Below are positions 49,741-58,851 of a stretch of 64,000 bases of DNA, one piece after another. Every line of letters starts with the position of its first letter. Position 1 is the first letter of the stretch. Under the pieces are notes generated by a model. It was given only the letters and a program-made list of their open reading frames with translations. It ran no database searches and was not told the DNA's origin. The position numbers were made by a program, and so were the translations under genes. Where the stretch lies: assembly GCF_004341385.1 (NCBI RefSeq), contig NZ_SLXE01000014.1, positions 7,360 to 71,359 on the forward strand, read 5' to 3'. The DNA is from Uruburuella suis (GTDB lineage: Bacteria; Pseudomonadota; Gammaproteobacteria; Burkholderiales; Neisseriaceae).

Positions 49741-51080
49741 CAGACGGCCTTAATCATGTGTACACACAATCCGCGCTCATCGGCATTGGCCAAATCCAGC
49801 CGCAAGCCGTGCAAATCGGCGATGCGTTCGACAATTGAGAGCCCCAAGCCGCTGCCTTGTTGGCTTTGACCGGGCGGGCGGTAGAAGCGCTCGCGGATGC
49901 GCGGCAGATGTTCGGCGGCAATGCCGGGGCCTTCATCGCACACGCTAAGGCCGTTGGCATCAAGTGTAAGGGTAACATGGCTGTTGGGCGGGCTGTAGCG
50001 GATGGCGTTGTCGAGCAAATTGCGCAGCATCAATTGCAGCAGCACCTCATTGCCCAGCGGCGGAAAAACCTGCCCGAAACCGCATGCGCATTCGAGCTTG
50101 AGCTGCACCCGTTTTTCACGCGCTTGCAGGTTGACGCTTTGCAGCGCCTGATGCCCGATGCGCTGCCAATCTATCGGCTGCGCATCGGGCAGCGCCTGCA
50201 TGGGATCGAGGCGGGCGAGTGTGAGCAGCTGCTCGGTGAGACGGTTGGCGCGGTCTATGCTTTCATGGATGTTGCCCAGATGGTGTTGCTGCTCGGCTTC
50301 ATCGCTGCTCATGGCCAGCACTTCGGCCTGTACTTTCAGCGCTGCGAGCGGGCTGCGCAATTCGTGGGCGGCATCGGCGGTGAAGCGCTGCTCGCGCGCA
50401 AGGCTTTCGGCCACGCGTGCGAGCAGCGCGTTGAGCGATTGCACCAGCGGCAAGGTTTCAGCCGGCACTTGCTCCGACACGGGTTGCAGGCTTTGGGCGT
50501 TGCGCGCGGCAAGTTCGCCGGCCAAAAGATCGAGTGGCATCAGGCCGCGACGGATGCCGCGGGCAATCAGCCACAACAATAAGGGCAGCGATAAAAAGGT
50601 GAATGCAAACTGCACCCACAAAGCATTGGTGAGGGTGGAGAGCCGCTCTTTCAAGCGCTGCGACACGGCCACGGTGCGGCCGCTGTGTTCATCGTGCAGA
50701 TAAAGGTAGCGCCAGGCGCTGCCCTGCCATGCGGCTCGGTTGTTGTGAAAGCCTGAGGCCGTCTGAAAGGGAATTTCCCGGCCATAGCGATCGGCCAAGA
50801 GCAGTGTGCCGTGTTTATCCCAAATGGCAAAGCCGTTGTTGCTGCTCTCGGCTCCACCGACCGGCGGCAAATCGGCCGTGCTGCCGGCGGCAGCCTGTGG
50901 CACTTGCATCAGCGAGCGGGCAAGCTGGTTCATTTGGCTGTCGGCGATTTCGTTGATTTCGTGCAGCGCCACCGCGGCGCTGGCCAAAGCAGTGGCCAGC
51001 CACAAAGCCAATAAGCCGCCGCTCAGATAGGCGAGCAGGCGGCGACGGATGCTGGTGGTGGCGTGTAGAGCGTTTTTCAT
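49740..51080 (-). CDS. sensor histidine kinase, PmrB/QseC-like
   Basis: Inner-membrane kinase of 446 residues. N-terminal helix (LAYLSGGLLALWLATALASA), periplasmic sensor of about 120 residues, second helix WVQFAFTFLSLPLLLWLIAR, HAMP-like region, H-box FTADAAHELRSPLAALK, N-box LRNLLDNAIRYSPPN, G1 CDEGPGIAAE and G2 QGSGLGLSIVERI. The TGA stop lies in a DUS. A DUS (50756-50767) is in frame in the sensor. The paired regulator is upstream (51303-51965), and eptA is divergent, so this is probably the sensor of a PmrAB-like system. Confidence 0.88.
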   Translation of the reverse strand: MKNALHATTSIRRRLLAYLSGGLLALWLATALASAAVALHEINEIADSQMNQLARSLMQVPQAAAGSTADLPPVGGAESSNNGFAIWDKHGTLLLADRYGREIPFQTASGFHNNRAAWQGSAWRYLYLHDEHSGRTVAVSQRLKERLSTLTNALWVQFAFTFLSLPLLLWLIARGIRRGLMPLDLLAGELAARNAQSLQPVSEQVPAETLPLVQSLNALLARVAESLAREQRFTADAAHELRSPLAALKVQAEVLAMSSDEAEQQHHLGNIHESIDRANRLTEQLLTLARLDPMQALPDAQPIDWQRIGHQALQSVNLQAREKRVQLKLECACGFGQVFPPLGNEVLLQLMLRNLLDNAIRYSPPNSHVTLTLDANGLSVCDEGPGIAAEHLPRIRERFYRPPGQSQQGSGLGLSIVERIADLHGLRLDLANADERGLCVHMIKAV

Positions 51081-51302
51081 ACCAAGCCTGAAAAATACAA
51101 TGGATTAGATTTAAATTATTGATTCGGCAATTAAATATTGAACATTTTCAGATGCCGGCAAACAAGCCATTGGCTTGTTGCCCTCTCCCACGGGAGAGGG
51201 AACAGGTTTCTGCTGCGGGTAAGAGGATGTGAATATTTAATAATTAATTGCCGCATCTATAGATTGCTTTTTTGAATTGGTAAATTGGTATTAGATTGGG
51301 CT
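51081..51302. other. structured 222-base gap between regulator and kinase genes
   Basis: Not a usual tight operon junction. It contains CGGCAATTAAATATT (51125-51139) and an inverse AATATTTAATAATTAATTGC (51232-51251) with a seven-base insertion; a GGCAAACAAGCC/GGCTTGTTGCC hairpin (51157-51182); and CCCTCTCCCACGGGAGAGGG (51181-51200). Remnants of the family A right arm (TTTTTTGAATTGGTAAATTG) lie near 51269. It looks like a miniature insertion that separates the two genes. Confidence 0.6.
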
Positions 51303-51965
51303 TCAGGGCGCTTCTCCGATTTGATAGCCCAGGCCGCGGCGGGTTTGGATAAAGCTGCTGCCGATTTTTTTGCGCAAATGGTGGATGTGCACTTCTACGG
51401 CATTGCTTTCCACTTCCTGATCCCAACCGTAGAGTTTGTCTTCGATTTGGGCGCGGCTGTGGATGTGTTTGGGCTGGCCGAGCAATAATTCCAACAGCAT
51501 GTATTCGCGCTGCGTGAGGATAAGCGGCTCGCCTTGCAGCGTGGCGGTTTTGGCAGCGGTGTCGAGCGTGAGCGTGCCGTAGCGGATGGCGGCATCGGCG
51601 CGCCCTTGGCTGCGGCGGATGAGGGCGAGCAGGCGTGCGGCCACTTCATCGAGCGCAAAGGGCTTGCACAAATAATCGTCGGCACCGCCGTTGAGCCCGG
51701 CGAGCCGGTCGGGCAGGGCGTCTCGGGCGGTGAGTATCAACACTGGTGTGCTCTGCCGCTGTTGGCGCCAATAAGCCAGAATGTCCATGCCGTCGATTTG
51801 CGGCAAACCCAAATCGAGCACCACCGCATCATATGGTGCGGCGCTGAGGGCATCGCGGCCGCGTTGGCCGTTTTTAAACCAATCCACGGCAAAACCGTGT
51901 TTGATGAGGCCGTGGTAGAGGCCGTCGCCGATATGGGGGTCGTCTTCAATCAGTAAAATGCGCAT
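51303..51965 (-). CDS. response regulator, PmrA/QseB-like
   Basis: An OmpR-class regulator of 220 residues: MRILLIEDDPHIGDGLYHGL, phospho-acceptor Asp51 in AVVLDLGLPQIDG, DDYLCKPFALDEVAARLLAL, and a winged helix ending VEVHIHHLRKKIGSSFIQTR. I chose ATG 51965; an upstream in-frame start would add 14 residues and push the leader into a TATAGT box at 51976. Two PmrA-box-like sites lie in the region upstream. Likely controls eptA. Confidence 0.88.
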   Translation of the reverse strand: MRILLIEDDPHIGDGLYHGLIKHGFAVDWFKNGQRGRDALSAAPYDAVVLDLGLPQIDGMDILAYWRQQRQSTPVLILTARDALPDRLAGLNGGADDYLCKPFALDEVAARLLALIRRSQGRADAAIRYGTLTLDTAAKTATLQGEPLILTQREYMLLELLLGQPKHIHSRAQIEDKLYGWDQEVESNAVEVHIHHLRKKIGSSFIQTRRGLGYQIGEAP

Positions 51966-52084
51966 GATGGCCACACTATAGCATTCAAAAAACTGCCTGC
52001 GTATCACAAAGACGGGCAGGCAGAAGAATTTATTTTGGGAAGGAATACAGCCTGTGTGCTGTGAAACGATTACACCATATGCCG

Positions 52085-52101
52085 CTTAAGCGAATCTTAA
52101 C
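52085..52101. promoter_or_regulatory. PmrA-box-like site 1
   Basis: CTTAAG, CGAAT, CTTAAC: two hexamers spaced by five bases, matching the PmrA box YTTAAK-N5-YTTAAK at all but the last base. It lies in the divergent region between the regulator gene and eptA. Confidence 0.5.
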
Positions 52102-52229
52102 CGATATCGGGCAGGTCGTTTAAACGGATATTGAAACAAATAAAAATCTTTCAGACGGCCTGCTTTCTAACTTATTGAAAATGTGTATATATTATAAAAA
52201 TTCAAATTATCTGAAAATCATTGCTCCGC

Positions 52230-52246
52230 TTTAAGCTCGGCTTAAT
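52230..52246 (+). promoter_or_regulatory. PmrA-box-like site 2 before eptA
   Basis: TTTAAG, CTCGG, CTTAAT: a full match to YTTAAK-N5-YTTAAK. The site overlaps the expected -35 position for a CATAAT -10 box at 52257-52262; eptA begins at 52300. Confidence 0.62.
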
Positions 52247-52299
52247 CTTGGCGGCACATAATCCGCGCCTGATTAACTGAATTATTACGGGCAGGGTTT

Positions 52300-53910
52300 A
52301 TGCGTATCCGTTTAACCGGCAACAGGGCGGTGTTGCTGTTTTGTATTTATGCGGTGCTGGTGTTCAACATCGGCTTTTGGCAGGCGGTTTGGCAAAAAAG
52401 CCTGTCGGCGGCAGGGCATGATTGGCTGCTCTTGGCCACCATGCCGCTGTTTGTGCTGGCCGCGATGAATTTTGTGATGCAGCTTTTGTTTTGGCCCAAA
52501 GTGCACCGGGTGTTGATACCGTTGCTCTTGGTGCTCAGCGCGGGCGCATCTTATGCGGTGATGACGCAAAACATCTATTTCAATTCCGATATGATTCAAA
52601 ACCTGCTGCAAACCAATAAAGCGGAAGCCACGGCTTGGTTGCAGGTGAAATTTATCGGTTGGGTGCTGCTCACCGGTGTGCTGCCGGCAGTGTGGTATGC
52701 GCGCTGCGTTACCATCAGCCGCGCCTCAACTTGGTATAAAGGCTTGGGCTGGCGCGGGCTGAGCATGCTGGCTTCTGTGTTGGTGGTGGCAGCGGTGGCG
52801 GTGGTGGGCTATCAAAACTATGCTTCGTTTTTCCGCAACAATAAAGGCATCAACCACCAAATCGTGCCAACCAACTTTATCGGTGCCAGCGCGAAAACGG
52901 TATACAACATTTATGACGCCAGCCGCCCGTTTGAGCACATCGCCACCGATGCCAAGCGCGATGCACCGGTGCATGAGCGCAAACGCCTGTTGGTGCTGGT
53001 GGTGGGGGAAACCACACGCGCACAAAACTGGGGGCTCAATCCCGGTGCGCCGGATACCACGCCCGAGCTTAAAAAAATGGACGACGTGATTAATTATCCC
53101 AACGTATCCTCATGCGGCACCGCCACCGCCATTTCCGTGCCGTGCATGTTTTCCCAAATGAGCCGCAGCGATTACAACGGCAACCGCGCCAGTCATCAAG
53201 AAGGCTTGCTGGATGTGTTGCAGCGCGTGGGGCTTTACACCAGCTGGCGTGAAAACGACGGCGGCTGCAAAGGCGTGTGCGACCGCATCAAGCATATTGA
53301 TGTGCGCGAATTGGCTGAAAAAAGCCAATGCGGCAGTGAGGGCTGCTTGGATATGGTGTTGCTCAACGGGTTGGCGCAGGAAATTCAGGCAATGCCGAAC
53401 GACGGCGTGATTGTGCTGCACACCATGGGCAGCCACGGCCCCGCTTATTATCAGCGCTACACCGATGATTTGCGCAAATTCACGTCCACATGCGACACCA
53501 ATCAAATTCAAGATTGCAACCAAGAAGCCTTGCGCAACACTTATAACAACACCGTTCTCTACATCGACCACATGCTGGCGGCCACCATCAACCTTTTGCG
53601 CCAACAGGAAAATACCGACACCGCCTTGTGGTATGTGTCCGACCACGGTGAATCGCTGGGCGAAAACGGCATGTATCTGCACGCCGCGCCCTATGCGGTG
53701 GCACCGAAAGAGCAAACCCATGTGCCGATGATTTTTTGGGCAAGTGAAAATTGGTACCGCCACACAGGCGTATCCGCCGCCTGCATGAAGCAGTCTGCCG
53801 ACAAAGCTTATTCGCACGATAATTGGTTTCATTCTGTGCTCGGCATCAACGATGTGCACACCCAAGCCTATCAACGCGATTTGGATATTTTTGCGGTTTG
53901 CAGAAGCTGA
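52300..53910 (+). CDS. eptA: lipid A phosphoethanolamine transferase EptA
   Basis: Transfers phosphoethanolamine from phosphatidylethanolamine to lipid A phosphate, which confers resistance to polymyxin and cationic peptides. It has 536 residues: five N-terminal helices (to about residue 175), then a periplasmic alkaline-phosphatase-fold domain. Metal and catalytic motifs: VVGETTRAQNWGLN, the nucleophile Thr274 in SSCGTATAISVPCMFS, HTMGSHGPAYYQRY and SDHGESLGENG. Paired cysteines are typical of EptA (CKGVCD, CGSEGC). In meningococci it is called LptA. It is divergent from a PmrAB-like pair. Confidence 0.94.
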   Translation: MRIRLTGNRAVLLFCIYAVLVFNIGFWQAVWQKSLSAAGHDWLLLATMPLFVLAAMNFVMQLLFWPKVHRVLIPLLLVLSAGASYAVMTQNIYFNSDMIQNLLQTNKAEATAWLQVKFIGWVLLTGVLPAVWYARCVTISRASTWYKGLGWRGLSMLASVLVVAAVAVVGYQNYASFFRNNKGINHQIVPTNFIGASAKTVYNIYDASRPFEHIATDAKRDAPVHERKRLLVLVVGETTRAQNWGLNPGAPDTTPELKKMDDVINYPNVSSCGTATAISVPCMFSQMSRSDYNGNRASHQEGLLDVLQRVGLYTSWRENDGGCKGVCDRIKHIDVRELAEKSQCGSEGCLDMVLLNGLAQEIQAMPNDGVIVLHTMGSHGPAYYQRYTDDLRKFTSTCDTNQIQDCNQEALRNTYNNTVLYIDHMLAATINLLRQQENTDTALWYVSDHGESLGENGMYLHAAPYAVAPKEQTHVPMIFWASENWYRHTGVSAACMKQSADKAYSHDNWFHSVLGINDVHTQAYQRDLDIFAVCRS

Positions 53911-53922
53911 TTGGCAATAAAC

Positions 53923-53965
53923 CAAAGGCCGTCTGAAAACATAAGGTAAGTGTTCAGACGGCCTT
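53923..53965 (+). terminator. inverted DUS pair behind eptA
   Basis: AAAGGCCGTCTGAAAACA and TGTTCAGACGGCCTT across about 12 bases. Confidence 0.65.
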
Positions 53966-54170
53966 GATTTTGACTTAAATCATTAAAATAGAAATAAATA
54001 AATTTTACAGAAATGCGCTACAAAGTATTTATTCTATTGTATATTTCGGGGTGAAGCCGCAAATGTAGCGTGTTGTAATCGAAGTTGCTGCCGGCAGATT
54101 GATATAAAGTGGCGCAACAGAATGATATAATAAGAAAATCGTTTCTCTCTCGGAAAATAAAGGATAAATT

Positions 54171-55682
54171 ATGGCTAATGTATTGGTTGTACCCGTTTCC
54201 ACCAAAGCCGACGGTTGGGCCGTTACCCAAGCTGTGGCCGCCGCGTTGCCCGATTCTGCGGTGTTTCGCGCATTCGATGAAGCGGGCGAGGCTGAAAAGC
54301 TGGTGTGCGCCGGCAAAAGCGATGATTGGCTCGATTCGCTGGTAACCTGCGTGGCCGCCTTGAAAGCCGCCAATGTGGTGATTAAAGGCGCCAAGCCCGA
54401 CCCCGAGCGCGTGCTGCTTTCCACCAAAAATCTGGATGTGGCCTTATCGTTTGATGCCAGCGTGGTGTTTGCCATGCAAACCGACACCGACGATGTGGAG
54501 CACGTCACCAACCGCCTGAACCTGGCCAAGCAAGCCTATATCCATTCACCGGGCACCGCCGTGGGCTTTGTGCTCGACGGCGGCGATGCCGGCGCGGGTG
54601 CCGCCATTGCCGAGAAAACCGGCCTCGTGTATTTCGGCTCCAGCCAAAAAATCATCAACACCGATTTGCTGCTGAAAAAACCCGGCGGCCGCATGTCGCC
54701 GGCGCAATTCCGTGTGAATATGATGGATGCCGCACGCAAAGGCAACAAACGCATCGTGCTGCCAGAGGGCGCCGAGCCGCGCACCGTGCAGGCCGCCGCA
54801 ATCTGCCACGAAAAAGGCATTGCCCGCTGCGTGTTGCTGGCACCGCGCGCCGAAGTGGAAGCCGTGGCTAAAGAACGTCACATTACCTTGCCCGATTCGC
54901 TGGAAATCATCGATCCGGCCGATTTGATCGAAAAATACGTCGGCCCGATGTGCGAATTGCGCAAGAGCAAAGGCCTCACGCCCGATCAGGCGCGCGAGCA
55001 GCTGCAAGACACCGTGGTGCTGGGCACCATGATGATGGCGCAAAACGATGTCGACGGCTTGGTGTCCGGCGCGGTGCACACCACCGCCAACACCATCCGC
55101 CCGGCTTTGCAATTAATCAAAACCGCACCGGGCGCGAGCTTGGTGTCGAGCGTGTTTTTCATGTTGCTGCCCAACCAAGTGCTGGTGTATGGTGATTGCG
55201 CTGTTAACCCCGAGCCCACCGCCGAGCAGCTGGCCGATATCGCCATTCAATCGGCCGATTCGGCCAAAGCCTTCGGCATCGAGCCGAAAGTGGCGATGAT
55301 TTCTTATTCCACCGGCACTTCGGGCAGCGGCCCGGCGGTGGAAAAAGTGGCCGAAGCCACCGCGCTGGTGCAGCAAAAACGCCCGGATCTGGCTGTGGAC
55401 GGCCCCTTGCAATACGATGCGGCCACCGTGCCCAGCGTGGGCAAATCCAAAGCGCCCGACAGCAAAGTGGCCGGCCAGGCCACCGTGTTGGTGTTCCCCG
55501 ATTTGAACACCGGCAACTGCACCTATAAAGCCGTGCAGCGCAATGCCAACGTGTTGAGCGTGGGTCCGATGCTGCAAGGCTTGCGCAAGCCGGTGAACGA
55601 TTTGTCGCGCGGCGCACTGGTGGATGATATTGTGTACACCATCGCGCTTACCGCCATTCAGGCTGTGCAAATGGCCGAGTAA
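54171..55682 (+). CDS. pta: phosphate acetyltransferase Pta
   Basis: Interconverts acetyl-CoA and acetyl phosphate. It has 503 residues: an N-terminal P-loop-like regulatory segment (LVVPVSTKADGWAVTQAVAA) shorter than in the ~700-residue E. coli enzyme, then the PTA catalytic domain: KRIVLPEGAEPRTVQAAAIC, GTMMMAQNDVDGLVSGAVHT, ISYSTGTSGSGPAVEKV, and VLVFPDLNTGNCTYKAVQR. ackA is not adjacent. RBS AAAGGATAAATT precedes ATG. A DUS hairpin terminator follows. Confidence 0.94.
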   Translation: MANVLVVPVSTKADGWAVTQAVAAALPDSAVFRAFDEAGEAEKLVCAGKSDDWLDSLVTCVAALKAANVVIKGAKPDPERVLLSTKNLDVALSFDASVVFAMQTDTDDVEHVTNRLNLAKQAYIHSPGTAVGFVLDGGDAGAGAAIAEKTGLVYFGSSQKIINTDLLLKKPGGRMSPAQFRVNMMDAARKGNKRIVLPEGAEPRTVQAAAICHEKGIARCVLLAPRAEVEAVAKERHITLPDSLEIIDPADLIEKYVGPMCELRKSKGLTPDQAREQLQDTVVLGTMMMAQNDVDGLVSGAVHTTANTIRPALQLIKTAPGASLVSSVFFMLLPNQVLVYGDCAVNPEPTAEQLADIAIQSADSAKAFGIEPKVAMISYSTGTSGSGPAVEKVAEATALVQQKRPDLAVDGPLQYDAATVPSVGKSKAPDSKVAGQATVLVFPDLNTGNCTYKAVQRNANVLSVGPMLQGLRKPVNDLSRGALVDDIVYTIALTAIQAVQMAE

Positions 55683-55697
55683 GCGGCAGGCTCTATC

Positions 55698-55733
55698 AAA
55701 GGCCGTCTGAAACAAAGGTTTCAGACGGCCTTT
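55698..55733 (+). terminator. inverted DUS pair behind pta
   Basis: AAAGGCCGTCTGAAAC and GTTTCAGACGGCCTTTTT with a short loop, 15 bases after pta. Confidence 0.75.
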
Positions 55734-55877
55734 TTGATGTGCAGGTTGGGTGAGGCCGCCAAGATGGTCATTCAAAGCCTGTATTCCACTGCTTGATGTT
55801 ATAGTGGAATTAAAGAAAAACGATAGTGAAATCAATGAAAAACCGATAAAAAAATAAGACATCTAAAATCATGTCTA

Positions 55878-56023
55878 TAGTGAAATGCAAGAAAAGTGAT
55901 ACAAAACCACGCACTATAACGGAGTGGTTTGAGTTGTCAAACCTAACGTTTCAGACGGCTTGTGGATTTGTTGGGTTTATAACCCAACCTACCCGCCGTA
56001 TCACTTTTTTATGCATTCTACTG
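55878..56023. repeat. miniature TIR element, family B copy 2
   Basis: About 146 bp from TAGTGAAATGCAAGAAAAGT to ATCACTTTTTTATGCATTCT plus ACTG. The right half (CAACCTACCCGCCGTATCAC and the DUS-like TTTCAGACGGCTTGTGG) is nearly the same as in 58875-59021. It lies downstream of pta with no gene inside. Confidence 0.7.
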
Positions 56024-56068
56024 TCTCCGCAATCTGTATCAAATTTTCATTCATTCCAATATAAACAA

Positions 56069-56099
56069 CAGGCCGTCTGAAAGCTTTCAGACGGCCTGT
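56069..56099 (-). terminator. inverted DUS pair behind the isochorismatase-like gene
   Basis: CAGGCCGTCTGAAAG abuts CTTTCAGACGGCCTG, 21 bases past the minus-strand stop at 56120. Confidence 0.7.
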
Positions 56100-56119
56100 T
56101 TCAAAGATATGAGCGGGAT

Positions 56120-56773
56120 TCAAGCGGTGCGGCGTGCGGCAAAAGGGCTGCCGGCCAAAATTTGCGGCAGCGCCGAAGCATCGGCAACCACATGCGCACC
56201 GGCAGCGCGCATGCTGTAGATGGCATTGAGCGTGCTTTTGGGTGTGTAGCCGCGGCAAGCGCCCAAATTCACAATCACCTGCCAAGTTTTGATGCGGCAC
56301 AATTGTTCTACGGTTTTGCGCACGGCATGCTCGGTGGTGAGGCCGCCGACAATGATTGTGTGGGTGTGGTGGCTGTGCAACCATTGCACCAAACCGTTGC
56401 TCACATGCTCGCAAGTATCGTGAAAGCAGGCGCCGTGCAAAATGCTGTCGGTTTCGATGCTGTAGTCGTAATCGGCGGGGTTGGGCAGGCCGCTGAGCAG
56501 GCCGTTGCTTTGGCAATGCTGCACATATTGGCCGAAATGGCTGTCGCTTTCCTGCAAAAAGCGTGGGGTGTCGTGGCGCTGGAAAAAGCTGCTGCAAAAA
56601 TCGTGCAGATGATTATCGGGCTGGCTTTCCACCAGCACGCGCTTGTCGGCAAAAGTGCTTTGGTAGTTGAGCTCGGGCACAATTTCATGCGGATGGTGCA
56701 CGCATTGCTTGTCGTTGGCGGCAAAGCAGCTGAATTTACATTGGGGATGGATGTCCAGGGCAATAATACTCAT
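56120..56773 (-). CDS. isochorismatase-fold protein, catalytic cysteine apparently lost
   Basis: A 217-residue protein of the cysteine-hydrolase (isochorismatase/nicotinamidase) fold. It starts MSIIALDIHPQCKF with the conserved catalytic-type Asp7, and has IIVGGLTTEHAVRKTVEQL. In family members that segment reads GxxTDxCVxxT, with the nucleophile Cys; here it reads TTEHAVRKT, so Cys is replaced by Ala. Other cysteines (CFHDTCEHV) are close but not in the usual place. It may be a pseudo-enzyme or use another residue. Its own transcript is bounded by a DUS hairpin. Confidence 0.72.
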   Translation of the reverse strand: MSIIALDIHPQCKFSCFAANDKQCVHHPHEIVPELNYQSTFADKRVLVESQPDNHLHDFCSSFFQRHDTPRFLQESDSHFGQYVQHCQSNGLLSGLPNPADYDYSIETDSILHGACFHDTCEHVSNGLVQWLHSHHTHTIIVGGLTTEHAVRKTVEQLCRIKTWQVIVNLGACRGYTPKSTLNAIYSMRAAGAHVVADASALPQILAGSPFAARRTA

Positions 56774-56988
56774 AAAATTCTCCTAACCGTAGCGGCCTGA
56801 TGGGTGCACTGCACGAACCAACACAATGAAGCTCGATAATCGGTTTATATTTCTGATGAGCGGTATGCTATCAAGACAAATGGTTTTTTACTAATGAGTA
56901 ATTTAAATCTCAATGTAAATATTGCTTAATTATAACTATAATTATAGTGAATATTTCTTATTGCTGGTTTGCTTGGCCGACAACAAGC
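56774..56988. other. AT-rich gap upstream of the isochorismatase-like gene
   Basis: 215 bases of mostly A and T (TTTAAATCTCAATGTAAATATT; AATTATAACTATAATTATAG in part), lying between two minus-strand genes; no DUS or repeat recognised. Confidence 0.35.
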
Positions 56989-58326
56989 TCAAATCCAACC
57001 CAAAGTGTTGGCAAACACAATCAAAATGGCCACCGGCGCCAAATAGCGCAGCGCCGTGTGCCACATGCGGGCAAGCCATGCGGGCGTGTTGCTGCCGCTG
57101 TGCATATGCTCGAGCACCGTCGGGCGCGGCTGCACCCAGCCGACAAACAGCGCGATGCATAGCGCGCCTATCGGCATAATCCAAGCCGTAATTAAATAAT
57201 CCCATAAGTCGAACAGCGTTTTGCCGAACACGGTTACCTCTTGCCACACACCAAACGACAATGCCGAAGGAATGCCGACAATAAAAATCGCCAGCCCCAC
57301 CTGCCAAGTGATGCGGGCACGTTTTTCTTCTTTATTGTGAATCGCCGCCGCAATCACGGTTTCCAGCATGGCAAAGGCCGAGGTGAGCGTGGCAAACAGC
57401 ACCAGCAGCATAAACACGGCAAACAGAAAATTGCCGAACGCAATATGCTGAAACACCGCCGGCAACACCACAAAAATCAAGCCCGGCCCCTGATCGGGCT
57501 GATAGCCGAAGGCAAACACCGCCGGAAAAATCACCAAACCGGCCAGCAGGGAAACCAGCAGATTGAGCCACATCACGCTGTTGGCCGAGCGGAACACATC
57601 TTGTTCCCGCCCCAAATAAGCGGCATAAGTAATCATGGCCGACACGCCGATGCTCAACGCGAAAAAAGATTGCCCCAGCGCAATCAGCATGGTGTGGGCA
57701 TTCAGATAGCGCCAATCCGGCTGCAACAAAAATGCCAAGCCGGCATCGGCACCAGGCAGCGTGAGCGAACGGGCGGCCAGCAGCAGAAAAATCACAAACA
57801 AAGCCGGCATCAGATATTTGCTGGCTTTTTCAATACCCTCTGAAATGCCGTTGCGCACCACGGCCACCGTGATCAGCATAAACAACGCCTGATAAGCGAG
57901 CGCATGCAGCGGGTTGGCAATGGTTTGGGCAAACAGTGCAGAAAAATCGGTATCCGGGCGCACCGTGCCGCCAAACGCATGCACCACATAAGCCAACACC
58001 CAGCCGCCGACCACGCTGTAGAACGACAATAAGATAAAGCAGGCGGCCACGCCCATGCGCCCCACCCACGGCCACAAGCTGTCGGGGGCCAGCGTTTTAA
58101 ACGCATCCACCGCATTTTTGCCGCTTTTGCGGCCGATATAGAATTCTGCCAGCAGCACCGGCAGGCCGATTAACACGGTAAACAGCAAAAACAGCAGGAA
58201 AAACACCGCCCCGCCGTTGGTGCCGGCCGTGTAGGGAAATTTCCAAATAGCGCCCAAGCCGATGGCGGAGCCTGCGGCAGAGAGGATGAAGCCGATTTTA
58301 GAAGACCACGATGCGGATTTTTTCAT
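56989..58326 (-). CDS. Na+-dependent transporter of the NSS (SLC6) family
   Basis: A 445-residue membrane protein with 11-12 helices of the LeuT fold. TM1 carries the sodium/substrate signature IGFILSAAGSAIGLGAIWKF, followed by PYTAGTNGGAVFFLLF; TM6 region LGQSFFALSIGVSAMITYAA is also typical. It imports amino acids with Na+; substrate (Trp, Ser, Ala, etc.) cannot be read. I chose ATG 58326 (MKKSASWSSKIG); 34 extra in-frame codons upstream look non-native. Confidence 0.92.
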   Translation of the reverse strand: MKKSASWSSKIGFILSAAGSAIGLGAIWKFPYTAGTNGGAVFFLLFLLFTVLIGLPVLLAEFYIGRKSGKNAVDAFKTLAPDSLWPWVGRMGVAACFILLSFYSVVGGWVLAYVVHAFGGTVRPDTDFSALFAQTIANPLHALAYQALFMLITVAVVRNGISEGIEKASKYLMPALFVIFLLLAARSLTLPGADAGLAFLLQPDWRYLNAHTMLIALGQSFFALSIGVSAMITYAAYLGREQDVFRSANSVMWLNLLVSLLAGLVIFPAVFAFGYQPDQGPGLIFVVLPAVFQHIAFGNFLFAVFMLLVLFATLTSAFAMLETVIAAAIHNKEEKRARITWQVGLAIFIVGIPSALSFGVWQEVTVFGKTLFDLWDYLITAWIMPIGALCIALFVGWVQPRPTVLEHMHSGSNTPAWLARMWHTALRYLAPVAILIVFANTLGWI

Positions 58327-58664
58327 AAGATGATGTTTAACAAGAAAAGCCAAAAATAAAAGGCCGCTGCAGGCGGCCGGATAATACAAGATTTGAGTGC
58401 TTGCAAAGCAAGAAGCGGATTGTAACAAACCGGCCGGCTGAAGGGTGGGATTATTTGAGCCGGTTTGCGCAAAAGAAAAAGAAAATCCGCGATTTATGAA
58501 AAATTTAATACTAATTTAAATTTATTTAAGCAGATAAAATTATAGAGTTGGATTTGTAAATGATATTGTGCGCTTTTTATATTCAATTTATTGAAATGAA
58601 ATCGCGTTGTGAGCGTGGCAGCCTGCTTGAAAGGTGTTTGCTCGCATCCGCTTTTCAGACGGCC

Positions 58665-58692
58665 TTGTCTCTCTCTTTATTTGTGATACAAT
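58665..58692 (+). promoter_or_regulatory. sigma-70 promoter of the tRNA gene
   Basis: TTGTCT (58665-58670), 16 bases, TACAAT (58687-58692), ending 21 bases before the tRNA; a DUS overlaps the -35 upstream edge. Confidence 0.6.
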
Positions 58693-58713
58693 AAGCGCCT
58701 TTGCAGCAAGCAA

Positions 58714-58789
<76 letters not shown>

Positions 58790-58851
58790 TCAAACCGCGT
58801 AACGATTGGCGTTCACGCGGATTTTTTATTTTTGTCGCCGCTTTTCTATGC

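Noticed and set aside
49740..53910. Possible efflux or virulence island
   Set aside because: The PmrAB-like/eptA group has the same codon character as its neighbours, and no integrase, tRNA target or direct repeats bound it.
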